Shown here: positions 1-9,152 of the stretch, piece by piece
How positions within the stretch are numbered: the first letter of the stretch is position 1
How the letters are laid out: each line of letters begins with the position of its first letter
Origin: Alistipes sp.
GTDB lineage: Bacteria > Bacteroidota > Bacteroidia > Bacteroidales > Rikenellaceae
Reading direction: 5' to 3'
NCBI GenBank assembly: GCA_017531305.1
Contig: JAFXLG010000065.1
Coordinates: 1 to 39,127, forward strand
Length of the DNA: 39,127 bases
Position numbers and translations under genes: made by a program
Notes under the pieces: model-generated
Told to the model about the DNA's origin: nothing
Seen by the model: the letters and a program-made list of their open reading frames with translations, nothing else
The model's database searches: none

Positions 1-31
1 AAACCCTCTGAAACGATGTTTCAAAGGGTTT
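1..31 (-). terminator. Probable intrinsic terminator after tRNA-Gly
   Basis: Bases 1-14 and 18-31 pair over 14 bp (one G-U) around a 3-nt loop. Read on the minus strand the hairpin lies just downstream of tRNA-Gly and ends in TTT at the window edge, so the length of the U-tract cannot be seen. Confidence 0.6.
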
Positions 32-62
32 TGCTTGATTTTGTCCTCAAAACTTTTGGACT

Positions 63-138
63 TGGAGCGGAAAACGAGACTCGAACTCGCGACCCCAACC
101 TTGGCAAGGTTGTGCTCTACCAACTGAGCTATTTCCGC
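63..138 (-). tRNA. tRNA-Gly (anticodon GCC)
   Basis: The minus strand folds as a complete 76-nt cloverleaf: a 7-bp acceptor stem (138-132 with 73-67), a D arm, an anticodon loop presenting GCC, a T arm with GTTCGAGTC, discriminator U at 66 and an encoded CCA at 65-63. The two other tRNA genes in the window lack an encoded CCA. Confidence 0.97.
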
Positions 139-182
139 AAATATGTTTTAGAGCTGCAAGCCTTTCTATCGGATTGCGAGTG

Positions 183-214
183 CAAATATAGAGCAAAAAA
201 ATGAATCTCCAAAA
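183..214 (-). promoter_or_regulatory. Bacteroidetes-type promoter of tRNA-Gly
   Basis: On the minus strand TTTTG (214-210), 19 nt, TATATTTG (190-183) matches the Bacteroidetes primary sigma factor consensus (-33 TTTG, -7 TAnnTTTG). Transcription would start near 176, giving a 5' leader of about 38 nt that is processed away. Confidence 0.75.
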
Positions 215-333
215 CTTTTTTGAAAAAAATTTAAATTATTTTTTGTTCTCAGCTCTTTTTTTTGTCCGAAATATACAATCTTACAGCATTAACACATTAT
301 TTATCAGCCTATTACAAAGTCGAAGCCGAAACA

Positions 334-349
334 CGCTATAATTATAGCG
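334..349. other. Perfect 16-nt palindrome at the crcB stop codon
   Basis: CGCTATAATTATAGCG is fully self-complementary and includes the crcB TAA. On the minus strand it is followed by TGTTTCGGC rather than a clean U-run, so it may be a weak terminator or a 3'-end stabilising hairpin. Confidence 0.4.
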
Positions 350-719
350 ATTTTATCAACATTCTTCCTGCCATAACCATCAAAACGCCCAAAACCACGC
401 TCAGCGGTGCATAAACACCCAGCGTAAGCCAATGTTTTTGGCTGATGAGCATATAGATATCATCGGCAAAAGTCGAGAAAGTGGTAAAACCGCCACAAAA
501 ACCTGTAATCAGCAGCACATTCATCGTGGGCGAGACCAGATTTCCCTTCTCAACCAGCCCAAACAGCACACCTATTATAAAAGAGCCCACCACATTGACC
601 ACAAATGTCCCAAGCGGAAAGGTCGAGACAACTATCAGGTGGCAAAATTTTCCTGTCAAAAAGCGCAGCGAGGTACCTATAAATCCGCCTACACCCGCTA
701 TAAGCATCATTTTAATCAT
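342..719 (-). CDS. crcB: Fluoride ion exporter CrcB/FluC
   Basis: This is a small four-helix membrane protein of the CrcB/FluC family, which forms dimeric channels that let fluoride leave the cell. The family hallmarks are visible: GGFIGTSLRF near the N terminus, a conserved central Asn in VVNVVGSFIIG, and GFCGGFTTFSTF in the third helix. I placed the start at ATG 719 (126 aa). A second ATG pair at 710/707 has the better-spaced GGAGA and gives 123 aa, and a TTG at 749 would add an unlikely tail. The gene is divergent from the urease operon. A 16-nt perfect palindrome (334-349) covers the stop codon. I found no fluoride riboswitch in the leader. Confidence 0.93.
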   Translation of the reverse strand: MIKMMLIAGVGGFIGTSLRFLTGKFCHLIVVSTFPLGTFVVNVVGSFIIGVLFGLVEKGNLVSPTMNVLLITGFCGGFTTFSTFADDIYMLISQKHWLTLGVYAPLSVVLGVLMVMAGRMLIKSL

Positions 720-822
720 TCTCCGAGGATTTTTATATACATTTTTCAACTCTGCCTATTCAAAATCGATACCAAACTCGTGCGGCAAGGTTAGCTATGG
801 TTTCGCTCCACGTACGCCCACG

Positions 823-852
823 ATTGCTCCACACATTTTGGCACATAATTTG
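823..852 (+). promoter_or_regulatory. Possible promoter of the urease operon
   Basis: ATTG (823-826), 19 nt, TAATTTG (846-852) approximates the Bacteroidetes -33/-7 pattern but lacks one T of TAnnTTTG. It is the best match found in the 177-nt crcB-ureA spacer and would give a leader of about 40 nt. Confidence 0.35.
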
Positions 853-896
853 CCCAATGAAGCCACATACGATTTAAACCTTAAAACAAAACTATT

Positions 897-1199
897 ATGC
901 ATTTAACTCCCAGAGAAATTGAGAAATTGGCTCTGCTGACGTTGGGCGCGATAGCCGAGAAACGTCTGAAGAAAGGGCTTAAGCTAAACTATCCTGAGGC
1001 TGTCGCCTACATCACCTCTTCGGCTTTGGAGGGTGCGCGCGAGGGCAAGGACGTAGAGCAAGTGATGAAAGATGCCGCTTCGGTGCTTCACAAAGAGGAT
1101 GTCATGGAGGGTGTCGATGAGATGATTTCGTTGTTACAGGTGGAGGCTGTCTTTACCGATGGCTCACGTCTGGTTAGTATTCACCATCCAATAAAGTAG
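897..1199 (+). CDS. ureA: Urease subunit gamma
   Basis: UreA is the smallest of the three urease structural subunits. It packs around the catalytic alpha subunit in the (alpha-beta-gamma)3 assembly in the cytoplasm. The protein has 100 residues, the usual size. It starts with the family signature LTPREIEKL and carries [13 protein letters not shown] and the terminal [10 protein letters not shown]. It is the first gene of the block and lies 6 bp before ureB. Structural genes are split (gamma, beta, alpha) as in most bacteria, unlike the fused Helicobacter type. Confidence 0.98.
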   Translation: MHLTPREIEKLALLTLGAIAEKRLKKGLKLNYPEAVAYITSSALEGAREGKDVEQVMKDAASVLHKEDVMEGVDEMISLLQVEAVFTDGSRLVSIHHPIK

Positions 1200-1205
1200 T
1201 TAGTC

Positions 1206-1784
1206 ATGAATAACAATTCGCGTTCGGTAACAAAAAATGCCGTCACCCTCAAATCCGCCACTACCGCCAAAAAAGAGGCTACAAAGCAGTCCCCCGTTTG
1301 CGACAAGAGGCTCTATCCCGAGGAGTCGGGATTTCTCCCCGCAGAACGAGTAGCTGTAGGTGCGGTCATACTCTCCGAGGATGATATTGAGTACAACACC
1401 TGCCGCCGAGTGGTCACCCTCAGGGTAAGAAACACGGGCGACAGACCGATTCAGGTAGGCTCTCACTTCCACTTCTTCGAGGTTAACCGCTACCTTGAGT
1501 TTGACCGCGAGGCGGCATTCGGCATGCATCTGAACATCCCTGCCACCACCGCCATACGTTTTGAGCCTGGCGATGAAAAGGAGGTCGAGCTGGTCGAATA
1601 CTCAGGTAAACGCCGCGTCATAGGGTTCAACTCTTTGGTGACGGGATACACAGGTCGTGAGGATGAGCCGACATACTATCCTCGCCACGCCCACGCACTC
1701 AGAACCATGCACAAAGCTGGCTTCAAAGATGAGAAGAAGAGGTGCAAAACCGACAAGAGCGACTGCTCATCGGCTCAAAAATAA
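1206..1784 (+). CDS. ureB: Urease subunit beta with long N- and C-terminal extensions
   Basis: The beta-subunit core spans about residues 50-141, with [30 protein letters not shown] and [13 protein letters not shown]. The protein has 192 residues where the family usually has 100-125. It carries about 48 extra residues in front (Ser/Thr/Lys-rich, with one Cys at 32) and about 50 behind. The tail contains a His cluster ([10 protein letters not shown], 160-169) and ends in a Lys/Cys-rich stretch with Cys180 and Cys187. An ATG at 1206 directly after ureA argues that the N-terminal extension is translated, but the next in-frame Met is inside the core (107), so no shorter ATG start exists. Confidence 0.96.
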   Translation: MNNNSRSVTKNAVTLKSATTAKKEATKQSPVCDKRLYPEESGFLPAERVAVGAVILSEDDIEYNTCRRVVTLRVRNTGDRPIQVGSHFHFFEVNRYLEFDREAAFGMHLNIPATTAIRFEPGDEKEVELVEYSGKRRVIGFNSLVTGYTGREDEPTYYPRHAHALRTMHKAGFKDEKKRCKTDKSDCSSAQK

Positions 1785-1813
1785 TTTCTCAATCCTAAAA
1801 CAACACAAAACCA

Positions 1814-3532
1814 ATGGCAACAATAACACGACAAGACAACAACAACCTTTTCGGACCTACAGTAGGAGATAAAATACGTCTGGGCGATACAGATCTCTAT
1901 GTGGAGATTGAGCGTGACCTGCGCCGCTATGGCGATGAGGTGGTCTATGGCGGAGGCAAAACACTAAGAGACGGCATGGGCTTGGCAAACACCATCACTT
2001 CGGAGCAAGGCTCGTTGGATGTGGTGATTACCAACGTGACGGTGATTGACCCACTGCTGGGCGTGGTCAAAGCCGATGTGGGCATCAAAGATGGCAAAAT
2101 TGCAGGCATAGGCAAAGCGGGCAACCCCAACATCATGGAGGGGGTAGATCCCTGCTTGGTTACGGGAGCTTCGACAGATGCCATCTCGGGCGAACATCTG
2201 ATTCTAACAGCGGGAGCTATTGACGGTCATGTCCACCTGATCTCGCCCCAGCAGGCATACGCTGCTTTGAGCAACGGCATCACAACCCTCTTTGGTGGTG
2301 GTATAGGTCCTACCGATGGCACCAACGGCACAACCATCACCTCGGGACGCTGGAACACCGAGATGATGCTCCAATCTATCGAGGAATTACCCGTAAATGT
2401 AGGTCTGTTGGGCAAGGGCAACTGCTCTACCGCAGCCCCCATTACCGAGCAGATAGAGGCTGGAGTGTGTGGCTTGAAGATCCACGAGGATTGGGGCTCT
2501 ACGCCTGCCGCCATACGCACAGCGTTGAAGGTTGCCGAGCAGTACGATGTGCAGGTAGCGATCCACACCGACACTCTCAACGAGGGTGGCTATGTCGAGG
2601 ACACCATCGCCGCCATAGATGGGCGCACCATCCACACCTACCACACCGAGGGTGCGGGCGGAGGTCATGCTCCCGACCTGCTGAAGGTGGCATCCATGCC
2701 ATTTGTCCTGCCCTCATCGACCAATCCGACACTCCCCTACGGCATAAACTCGCAAGCTGAGTTGTTCGATATGATTATGGTTTGCCACAATCTTAATCCG
2801 CAGATCCCTTCTGATGTAGCCTTTGCCGAGAGCCGCGTGCGCCCTGCCACACAGGCGGCAGAGAACATAATGCACGATCTGGGAATACTCTCGATGATAT
2901 CATCCGACTCGCAGGCTATGGGACGCATAGGAGAGTCGTTCCTCAGAACATTCCAGATGGCATCCTACATGAAGGGCGAGTTCGGGCGACTGAAGGAGGA
3001 CAGCAACCACAACGACAACTTCCGCGTATTGCGTTACCTTGCCAAGATCACGATCAACCCCGCCATAACATTTGGCGTGTCGGACTACATCGGCTCTATC
3101 GCCAAGGGCAAAGTTGCCGATTTGGTCTTGTGGGAGCCACAATTCTTCGGAGCAAAGCCCAAGATGGTAATCAAGGGCGGAGCCATAAATTGGGCAAATA
3201 TGGGCGATCCGAATGCATCATTACCTACGCCTCAGCCTTGTTTCTATCGCCCTATGTTTGGGGCTTATGGGCGTGCCACGACAGAGAGTTGTATCTCGTT
3301 TGTCTCGCAGGCAGCCATGCAGAGCGACATAAAACATCGTCTGCATCTGCATCGACAGCTCCTGCCCGTAAGACGTACCCGTCAGATCACCAAAGGTGAC
3401 ATGGTACTCAACGACAAGATGCCTCAGATAGATGTCAACGCAGAGACCTTCGAGGTGATGATCAACGGCGTGAAGTGTTCGGCAAAACCTATCGAGAAGG
3501 CTTCGCTGGCTCAGCTATATTTCTTTAGTTAA
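1814..3532 (+). CDS. ureC: Urease subunit alpha (catalytic)
   Basis: UreC hydrolyses urea to ammonia and carbamate at a dinickel centre. All expected metal ligands are visible: His139 and His141 (TAGAIDGHVHLISP), the lysine that becomes carbamylated (Lys222, GLKIHEDWGSTP), His251, His277 and Asp365 (SSDSQAMGR). The flap motif reads MVCHNL (322-327), keeping the catalytic Cys324-His325 pair but with Asn where most ureases have a second His; the PROSITE urease pattern allows this. The length of 572 aa is normal. It is 29 bp after ureB and 11 bp before ureE, so translation is probably coupled within one operon. Confidence 0.99.
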   Translation: MATITRQDNNNLFGPTVGDKIRLGDTDLYVEIERDLRRYGDEVVYGGGKTLRDGMGLANTITSEQGSLDVVITNVTVIDPLLGVVKADVGIKDGKIAGIGKAGNPNIMEGVDPCLVTGASTDAISGEHLILTAGAIDGHVHLISPQQAYAALSNGITTLFGGGIGPTDGTNGTTITSGRWNTEMMLQSIEELPVNVGLLGKGNCSTAAPITEQIEAGVCGLKIHEDWGSTPAAIRTALKVAEQYDVQVAIHTDTLNEGGYVEDTIAAIDGRTIHTYHTEGAGGGHAPDLLKVASMPFVLPSSTNPTLPYGINSQAELFDMIMVCHNLNPQIPSDVAFAESRVRPATQAAENIMHDLGILSMISSDSQAMGRIGESFLRTFQMASYMKGEFGRLKEDSNHNDNFRVLRYLAKITINPAITFGVSDYIGSIAKGKVADLVLWEPQFFGAKPKMVIKGGAINWANMGDPNASLPTPQPCFYRPMFGAYGRATTESCISFVSQAAMQSDIKHRLHLHRQLLPVRRTRQITKGDMVLNDKMPQIDVNAETFEVMINGVKCSAKPIEKASLAQLYFFS

Positions 3533-3543
3533 GAGTCTTAATT

Positions 3544-4086
3544 ATGGAGATTTTTCGCGAAATAAGGGGCAACCTGCACTCCCGCGATTGGCAGGAGCAG
3601 GCTTCTGCATCCGAGATCGAATACATAGATCTAGAGGAGTGGCAGGCGCAACGCAGTCGTATGTTAGTGCGCTCGGATCGTGGCAGGGAGTATGCTATCG
3701 CTCTGAAACGTCACACCCCGATAAAGGATGGCGACATACTCCATGCCGATCGTGGGCGCATAGTAGCTATACGTCTTAGGCTCAGTCAGATAATGATCCT
3801 CGACCTAAGGGATGCGCTACAACTGCCACCCCCTGAGATCCTTTCGCTCGCCGTAGAGATAGGGCACGCCTTGGGCAACCAGCATTGGGCGGCGGTGGTC
3901 AAGGGCGACAAAATCTATGTGCCGCTGACGGTCGATCGCAAGGTGATGCAGAGCGTAATGCAGACTCACCACTTCCCTCACATGAGTTACACATTCTCCT
4001 CTGCCGAGGAGCTTCTGCCGCAACTCTCGCCAAGCGAGGTGCGCCGACTACTCGGCTCGACAGAACATCACCACAGCCATGACTGA
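3544..4086 (+). CDS. ureE: Urease accessory protein UreE (nickel metallochaperone)
   Basis: UreE binds Ni(II) and hands it to the UreG/UreF/UreD complex for insertion into urease. The 180-residue protein has the N-terminal beta domain and the C-terminal metal-binding domain, with the conserved interface histidine in EIGHALGNQHW (His108). Additional histidines occur in THHFPHMS (142-146), and a short His-rich tail (His175-177 and His179) ends the protein. The stop codon overlaps the ureF start by 8 nt, so translation is likely coupled. Confidence 0.95.
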   Translation: MEIFREIRGNLHSRDWQEQASASEIEYIDLEEWQAQRSRMLVRSDRGREYAIALKRHTPIKDGDILHADRGRIVAIRLRLSQIMILDLRDALQLPPPEILSLAVEIGHALGNQHWAAVVKGDKIYVPLTVDRKVMQSVMQTHHFPHMSYTFSSAEELLPQLSPSEVRRLLGSTEHHHSHD

Positions 4087-4765
4087 TTCTGCGCGTAAGC
4101 TACTGCACTTGGTGCAGTTTTGCGACTCGGCGTTGCCTGTGGGCGGATTCTCCTTCTCGGCGACATTAGAGAGTGCGGCAGGCTTTGGCGTGGTGCATGA
4201 TGAGCCCACACTCAGAAACTATGCTCAGGCAGCGGTGAATCAATCACTTATGAGCGACTGCATCGCTGCCATGCATACTCTGCGCGAGGCACGTTTGGAG
4301 GAGGCGTTGCGTGCCGATAGGGAGCTTACTGCCTGCAAACTCTCAGCCGAGCAACGACTCATGTCCACACGCATGGGACGCAAGCTTACGGAGCTGAGCC
4401 TAAAGCTAATGCCCCAGCAGAAGATTCTGCAGGAGTGGATCAAGCAGCTTGAGCAAGGTGCAACGTCAGGTAACCACGCCATAGCGCAAGCCCTTGTGTT
4501 CGGAGCTATGGGGTTGGGCGAGAGGGAGTTATTTGTGGCTCACTACTACGGCACGCTGAGCATAATACTCAATGCTGCCCTGCGTTGCATCAGGATCTCA
4601 CACCTTCAAACGCAACAGATGCTGCATGAGCTCTCTTCGCAAGCCGATGAGCTATATCCTGCCGTAGCCCGACTAAGGCTTGAGCATATGCAAACATCAA
4701 ACCCTCAGATAGATATCTTCTCCTCGCTACACGAGAGAGGTCAGATGAGGATGTTTATGAACTGA
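4079..4765 (+). CDS. ureF: Urease accessory protein UreF
   Basis: UreF is an all-helical protein that bridges UreD and UreG and gates GTP-dependent urease activation. The 228-residue sequence shows the typical start LLHLVQFCDSALPVGGFSFS, the GNHAIAQALVFGAMG segment and a C-terminal HERGQMRMFMN resembling the family's conserved arginine-rich end. It overlaps ureE by 8 nt and is separated from ureG by 44 bp. Confidence 0.95.
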   Translation: MTDSARKLLHLVQFCDSALPVGGFSFSATLESAAGFGVVHDEPTLRNYAQAAVNQSLMSDCIAAMHTLREARLEEALRADRELTACKLSAEQRLMSTRMGRKLTELSLKLMPQQKILQEWIKQLEQGATSGNHAIAQALVFGAMGLGERELFVAHYYGTLSIILNAALRCIRISHLQTQQMLHELSSQADELYPAVARLRLEHMQTSNPQIDIFSSLHERGQMRMFMN

Positions 4766-4809
4766 GACGCGCTAAAGTAGGTAAAATTTATAATTAATAG
4801 CAATTAAAA

Positions 4810-5433
4810 ATGAGTAATACTTGCAGAATAGGCATAGGAGGACCTGTCGGGTCGGGCAAAACAGCCATCATCGAAGCCATCACACCGCGCTTGCTGGAGA
4901 TGGGCTACAAGGTGCTGATCATAACCAACGATGTGGTAACTACCGAGGACGCCAAACACGTCAGAAAAATCCTGAAAGGCATACTCTCCGAGGAGCGAAT
5001 CATCGGCGTGGAGACGGGTGCTTGCCCCCACACCGCAGTTAGAGAAGATCCCTCGATGAATCTGAGTGCTGTGGAGGAGATGGAGTCGCGCTTTCCCGAT
5101 GCCGACATCGTACTCATAGAGTCGGGTGGCGACAACCTCACGCTTACATTCAGCCCCGCTTTGGTCGATTTCTTTATCTATGTGATAGATGTGGCGGCGG
5201 GCGACAAGATCCCGCGCAAGGATGGTCCTGGGATCTCCCACTCTGACATCTTGGTCATCAACAAGACCGATCTTGCACCCTACGTCAACGCCTCGCTCGA
5301 TGTCATGCGCGAGGATTCCAAAGCGATGCGTGGCGAGAAGCCCTTTGTCCTGACCAACTGTTTCACTGGCGAGGGCATTGAGGAGCTGACCGAAATGATA
5401 CGCCACATGGCACTTTTTGACATGGAGCGATGA
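4810..5433 (+). CDS. ureG: Urease accessory GTPase UreG
   Basis: UreG is a SIMIBI-class GTPase that binds nickel and drives its insertion into urease. Visible motifs are the P-loop GGPVGSGKT (10-18), [10 protein letters not shown], the nickel-binding Cys-Pro-His in [17 protein letters not shown] and the base-specificity motif NKTDLAP. The protein has 207 residues and lacks the N-terminal His-rich tail found in some species. Its stop overlaps the ureD start (ATGA). Confidence 0.98.
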   Translation: MSNTCRIGIGGPVGSGKTAIIEAITPRLLEMGYKVLIITNDVVTTEDAKHVRKILKGILSEERIIGVETGACPHTAVREDPSMNLSAVEEMESRFPDADIVLIESGGDNLTLTFSPALVDFFIYVIDVAAGDKIPRKDGPGISHSDILVINKTDLAPYVNASLDVMREDSKAMRGEKPFVLTNCFTGEGIEELTEMIRHMALFDMER

Positions 5434-6317
5434 TGGAGCGACAGGTTTTACACTCCTCAGCCAACGCCCACACGTCTCGTCCCAAGCCCAAGCGCGGACT
5501 GCTCGATTTGGGCTTCAGATTGGGCGATAATGGGCGTAGCATAATGCATCGTTGGGAGAGGCGCGCACCACTGATCGTGCAACAAGAGTTATATTTTGAC
5601 CGAAATTTGACATCTTTGCCTTGCGTCTATATCCTCTCCTCGGGAGGTCCAATCCTTAGCTCAGACAGTTTTGAGCAGCATTTTGAGGTGGAGCAAGGGG
5701 CAATGGCGCACATCTCGACAGGTGCTGCAACAAAAGTTGCAGAGATGAGTGGCGGCGAAGCCCGAATGGAGAGTTTCTTTACGCTCCACGAAGGGGCTTT
5801 TCTGGAGTATCTGCCAGAGCCGACAATCCCTTGTCGGGGGAGTCGGTTCCGCAACCTGACACATATCGCCATCGCCCCATCGGCAACCCTGATCATGGCA
5901 GAGATATACCTCTCGGGGCGCAAATTTCATGGCGAGAGCTTTGAGTTTGCCGAGTTAGAGCTACACACGCGAGCCAAGACGTTAGAGGGCAGATTGCTCT
6001 TTAACGAGCGCATGATCCTCGCTCCCGATTGCCTCGCGCCCCGAAGCGTGGGGCTAATGGGTGATTACGATATTTACGGTAGTGCGGTGGTGCTTACGCC
6101 CCCGCAGACAGCCGACCAGATACATGAGAACTATCAGAATCTAAGTTCCGAGACTCTGATCTCAGGTCTAAGCCGACTGCCCAACGAGTGCGGACTGCAA
6201 CTTAAGCTCTTGGGCAAGAGCAGTATAGAGCTTAAACGCGAGGTGCGCCGCTTCTGCTCTTTGGCAAGGCTCTGCACCAAGCTAAAGCCTCTGCCTGAGG
6301 AGTTCTGCTGGAGATAA
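5430..6317 (+). CDS. ureD: Urease accessory protein UreD (UreH)
   Basis: UreD forms the tunnel-containing scaffold that links urease to UreF and UreG during nickel insertion. Family features are VQQELYFD near residue 50, the [13 protein letters not shown] segment, [10 protein letters not shown], and [15 protein letters not shown]. At 295 residues it is slightly longer than the typical 260-280. The first codon overlaps the ureG stop; a second Met follows immediately. It is the last accessory gene, as in several Bacteroidetes urease clusters. Confidence 0.95.
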   Translation: MMERQVLHSSANAHTSRPKPKRGLLDLGFRLGDNGRSIMHRWERRAPLIVQQELYFDRNLTSLPCVYILSSGGPILSSDSFEQHFEVEQGAMAHISTGAATKVAEMSGGEARMESFFTLHEGAFLEYLPEPTIPCRGSRFRNLTHIAIAPSATLIMAEIYLSGRKFHGESFEFAELELHTRAKTLEGRLLFNERMILAPDCLAPRSVGLMGDYDIYGSAVVLTPPQTADQIHENYQNLSSETLISGLSRLPNECGLQLKLLGKSSIELKREVRRFCSLARLCTKLKPLPEEFCWR

Positions 6318-6343
6318 AACAAACAAAAAAAAAGATAGAAATT

Positions 6344-7363
6344 ATGGCAAACAATCTACAAACTGCCCTCTTCGATCGGGGGCTGATCGGGTTTCTAAGA
6401 ATCCTTTTGCGTGGAGCTGGGCAAGTGATGTTTCAGGGCAACGCTTGGACGGGGCTCTTCTTTATTGTGGGAATCTTCTGGGGAGCATACATGTCGGACA
6501 ACCTCAACGTGGCATGGGGTGCGCTCTTAGGCTTGATGTCCTCCACGGCTACGGGTTATCTGCTCTCGCTACCCGAAAAGGATGGGCATGATGGGTTGTG
6601 GGGCTTCAATGGTATCTTGGTGGGATGTGCCTTCCCCACATTTATGAGCAACACGTTCTGGATGTGGATCGCCCTGATCTTTTGTGCCGCGATGACCACA
6701 TGGGTACGTAGCGCGCTGAACAACATGATGCGTACCTACAAGGTCAACTCCTTTACCTTCCCGTTTGTACTTTCGACATGGATCTTCCTTTTGGCGGCGC
6801 ACCTTATGCCTGCATTGGATCTGAGCAATATCTCCGCCCCTGAGCTACCATCACATATCACTTCGGGCGGGTATCTCTATTTCCACGATCTTGTGCAATA
6901 TATTCTTCGTGGTATATCGCAAGTATTCCTCATCGACTCATGGGTTACGGGCATGTTGTTCCTCATAGGCTTGGCTCTGGCCTCATCGTGGGCTGCTCTT
7001 TGGGCCATAGTAGGCTCTGCTTTGTCAATATTCACAGCTGCGGCACTCGGGGCTTCGGCTGAGCATATATCTCACGGCCTCTACTCCTTCAGCGCAGTCC
7101 TGACCGCTATAGCCATAGCCACGGTTTTCTATAAACCTTCGCTAAGATCGGCTATCTGGGCTCTGTTAGGAATCATTGCGACAGTCATCGTGCAGGCAGC
7201 TATGAATGTGATGATGATGCCTGTGGGGATAGTCACTCTCACCGCACCATTTTGTATCACCACGTGGCTATTTCTGATGCCTCTGCTTAAACTCGACAAG
7301 GAAGAGCCTGACCACTCAGATTGGCATGGTAAGGGCTCAAAATCAAGAGTTCAGAAGTCTTAG
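6344..7363 (+). CDS. Urea transporter, UT family
   Basis: This 339-residue integral membrane protein belongs to the UT/SLC14-type urea channels, which pass urea by facilitated diffusion. Two homologous halves are visible. The first has GAGQVMFQGNAWTGLFF followed by WGFNGILVGCAFPTF and FTFPFVLSTW. The second has GISQVFLIDSWVTGMLF, HGLYSFSAVLTAIAI and APFCITTWLF. About ten membrane segments can be recognised, with a short polar C terminus. It lies 26 bp after ureD, and its position ties urea entry directly to the urease genes. Confidence 0.93.
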   Translation: MANNLQTALFDRGLIGFLRILLRGAGQVMFQGNAWTGLFFIVGIFWGAYMSDNLNVAWGALLGLMSSTATGYLLSLPEKDGHDGLWGFNGILVGCAFPTFMSNTFWMWIALIFCAAMTTWVRSALNNMMRTYKVNSFTFPFVLSTWIFLLAAHLMPALDLSNISAPELPSHITSGGYLYFHDLVQYILRGISQVFLIDSWVTGMLFLIGLALASSWAALWAIVGSALSIFTAAALGASAEHISHGLYSFSAVLTAIAIATVFYKPSLRSAIWALLGIIATVIVQAAMNVMMMPVGIVTLTAPFCITTWLFLMPLLKLDKEEPDHSDWHGKGSKSRVQKS

Positions 7364-7412
7364 TTGGAGTTGTGTGCGAAAGCTTTAATTAACCTCTAAA
7401 ACCCTATAAACC

Positions 7413-8363
7413 ATGCATATGTCCGATGCTTTGGTCTCGGCACCCGTAGCTTTGAGTGCCGATGCCGTGGCGGCAACGCTGCTTGTCGTATCTATCGCAA
7501 AGATTAGCCGTCAAAAACAACTCTCCATACCCCTGATGGGCGTCTTGGGAGCATTTGTCTTTGCCGCCCAGATGATAAACTTCGCAATCCCCGCCACAGG
7601 CTCCAGCGGTCACGTCATAGGTGGCATTTTGCTGAGTTCGATGCTCGGCGCATGGGGCGGATTCTTCACCCTCACTTCGGTCATCGTGCTGCAATGCCTG
7701 CTCTTCGCCGATGGAGGGTTACTCGCTTTGGGATGCAACGCAATAAACATGGCGGCGTTCTCGTGTCTTGTGGCATATCCACTGGTTTTCAAGCCTCTAT
7801 TTCGGGCAGACAGCCCCTTCAAGAGGGTTATGACAGCATCGGTGCTGGCTTCGGTGACGGCATTTACGTTGGGGGCGGTGGCGGTTACGCTGGAGACAAC
7901 GCTATCGGGGATCTCGGCTCTGCCATTAGGACGCATGTTGCTATTTATGGTGCCTATACACCTGATTATAGGCATCTGCGAGGGTGTGGCAACAGCTTTT
8001 GTCATACTCTTTACTCGCAGTCGCGACCCCGAACTATTCATGCATGATCAGGAGCAACCCTCACGCCACCGCACCATCGAGGCTTTTGCTGTGGCGGCGT
8101 TGGTGATAGCCGCTTCGTTTACGCTCTTGGCATCCTCGGCTCCCGATGGTCTGGAGTGGTCGGTGGAGCGCACCCTGCAAGGCGAACTGACCTTGCCCTC
8201 AACCCCTCTACACTCCTCTGCCGAGCAGATCGTGGAGCAGACGGCTCTCATCCCCGACTACAACACCGCTTTGGCAGGGGTCATCGGGTGCGCTGTGCTG
8301 ATACTTTTGGCGTGGATATTCTCGCTCGTGATCAAGCAAAACAGAGATGAGCCAAAATCTTGA
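7413..8363 (+). CDS. nikMN: ECF nickel transporter, fused NikM-NikN substrate-binding component
   Basis: This is the substrate-specific component of an energy-coupling-factor transporter of the CbiM/NikM family. The mature N terminus Met-His-Met with Asp5 is itself a metal-binding element in this family, which fixes the start at 7413. His67 in TGSSGHVIGG is the other conserved ligand. About seven membrane helices span residues 10-200. A linker leads to a C-terminal NikN-like part with the PDGLEWS motif (244-250) and a last helix, so M and N are one protein. The urease neighbourhood indicates nickel rather than cobalt; sequence alone cannot separate the two. Confidence 0.92.
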   Translation: MHMSDALVSAPVALSADAVAATLLVVSIAKISRQKQLSIPLMGVLGAFVFAAQMINFAIPATGSSGHVIGGILLSSMLGAWGGFFTLTSVIVLQCLLFADGGLLALGCNAINMAAFSCLVAYPLVFKPLFRADSPFKRVMTASVLASVTAFTLGAVAVTLETTLSGISALPLGRMLLFMVPIHLIIGICEGVATAFVILFTRSRDPELFMHDQEQPSRHRTIEAFAVAALVIAASFTLLASSAPDGLEWSVERTLQGELTLPSTPLHSSAEQIVEQTALIPDYNTALAGVIGCAVLILLAWIFSLVIKQNRDEPKS

Positions 8364-9123
8364 GCGCGCATTGCTGGGTCTGGATCGGGCTTTTCGCCCC
8401 CAAGCCAAAGGCATGGCACGAGAGATAGACCCACGGGCGAAATTGCTGGTGGCACTCACTTTTCTGATAGCCATGCTCTCCACTCCGCTGATGGATCTGG
8501 GGCGCGTGGCGGCATGGGGGATTCCGATTATGGTGGCGGCGTATATTAGTCGGGCGGATTACTTTTCGTTGGTCGGCTACTCGTTACTATTGCTTCCGTT
8601 TGTGGCATTGATCGGACTTTTCAACATACTCTATGAGCGCGAGGTGGTGGCTTCGCTCTTTGGCATAGCCGTTACAAAGGGTTGGATTATGGCTCTGGCG
8701 ATAACGCTGAGGGGGATTTTCTCGGTGCAGACCATACTGCTCATGGTATTTGCCACAGGCATATATCCGCTTTGTGGGGCAATGCTGAAGCTGCGTATCC
8801 CCACGCTGTTTGTCGCTCAGACGTTGATGATATATCGCTTTCTGAGGGTTCTGCTTATCGAACTGCAAGAGATCATCTTCGCCACCCAAGCACGTAGCGC
8901 AGGCATAAAACGCTATCCGCTAAGGCTTTGGGCAAGGATTATAAGTGAGCTGCTCATTCGCACCATACGCCGCGCTCGGACGCTCGACATGGCAATGAGG
9001 GCGCGAGGCTGGCAGGGTGATGTACCTTTGGCTCGGCAACAATATGTCTGGCGGTGGCGCGACACGCTGTTTCTCTTCGCATGGCTCGGGGTGGTGGCGG
9101 TGGTGAGGTTTATTAGGTTATGA
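8347..9123 (+). CDS. nikQ: ECF nickel transporter, transmembrane T component NikQ
   Basis: The 258-residue protein is a CbiQ/EcfT-family membrane component that couples the ATPase to the substrate-binding subunit. It has several hydrophobic segments and the cytoplasmic coupling helices with the family's Ala-Arg-Gly signature, ATQARSAGIKRYP and later MAMRARGWQG. It overlaps nikMN by 17 nt, an overlap typical of translationally coupled subunits, and is followed by nikO after 29 bp. Confidence 0.93.
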   Translation: MSQNLERALLGLDRAFRPQAKGMAREIDPRAKLLVALTFLIAMLSTPLMDLGRVAAWGIPIMVAAYISRADYFSLVGYSLLLLPFVALIGLFNILYEREVVASLFGIAVTKGWIMALAITLRGIFSVQTILLMVFATGIYPLCGAMLKLRIPTLFVAQTLMIYRFLRVLLIELQEIIFATQARSAGIKRYPLRLWARIISELLIRTIRRARTLDMAMRARGWQGDVPLARQQYVWRWRDTLFLFAWLGVVAVVRFIRL

Positions 9124-9152
9124 ACAGCAGAATGGGAATTCAATAATAAATT

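Noticed and set aside
16-204. 62-codon plus-strand frame over the tRNA-Gly region
   Set aside because: It runs antisense through the tRNA gene and its terminator and has no family resemblance.
720-896. Possible fluoride riboswitch in the crcB leader
   Set aside because: The minus-strand leader has no GAUGG core, no pseudoknot partner and no conserved CUGAUG segment, so the crcB-motif RNA is not supported.
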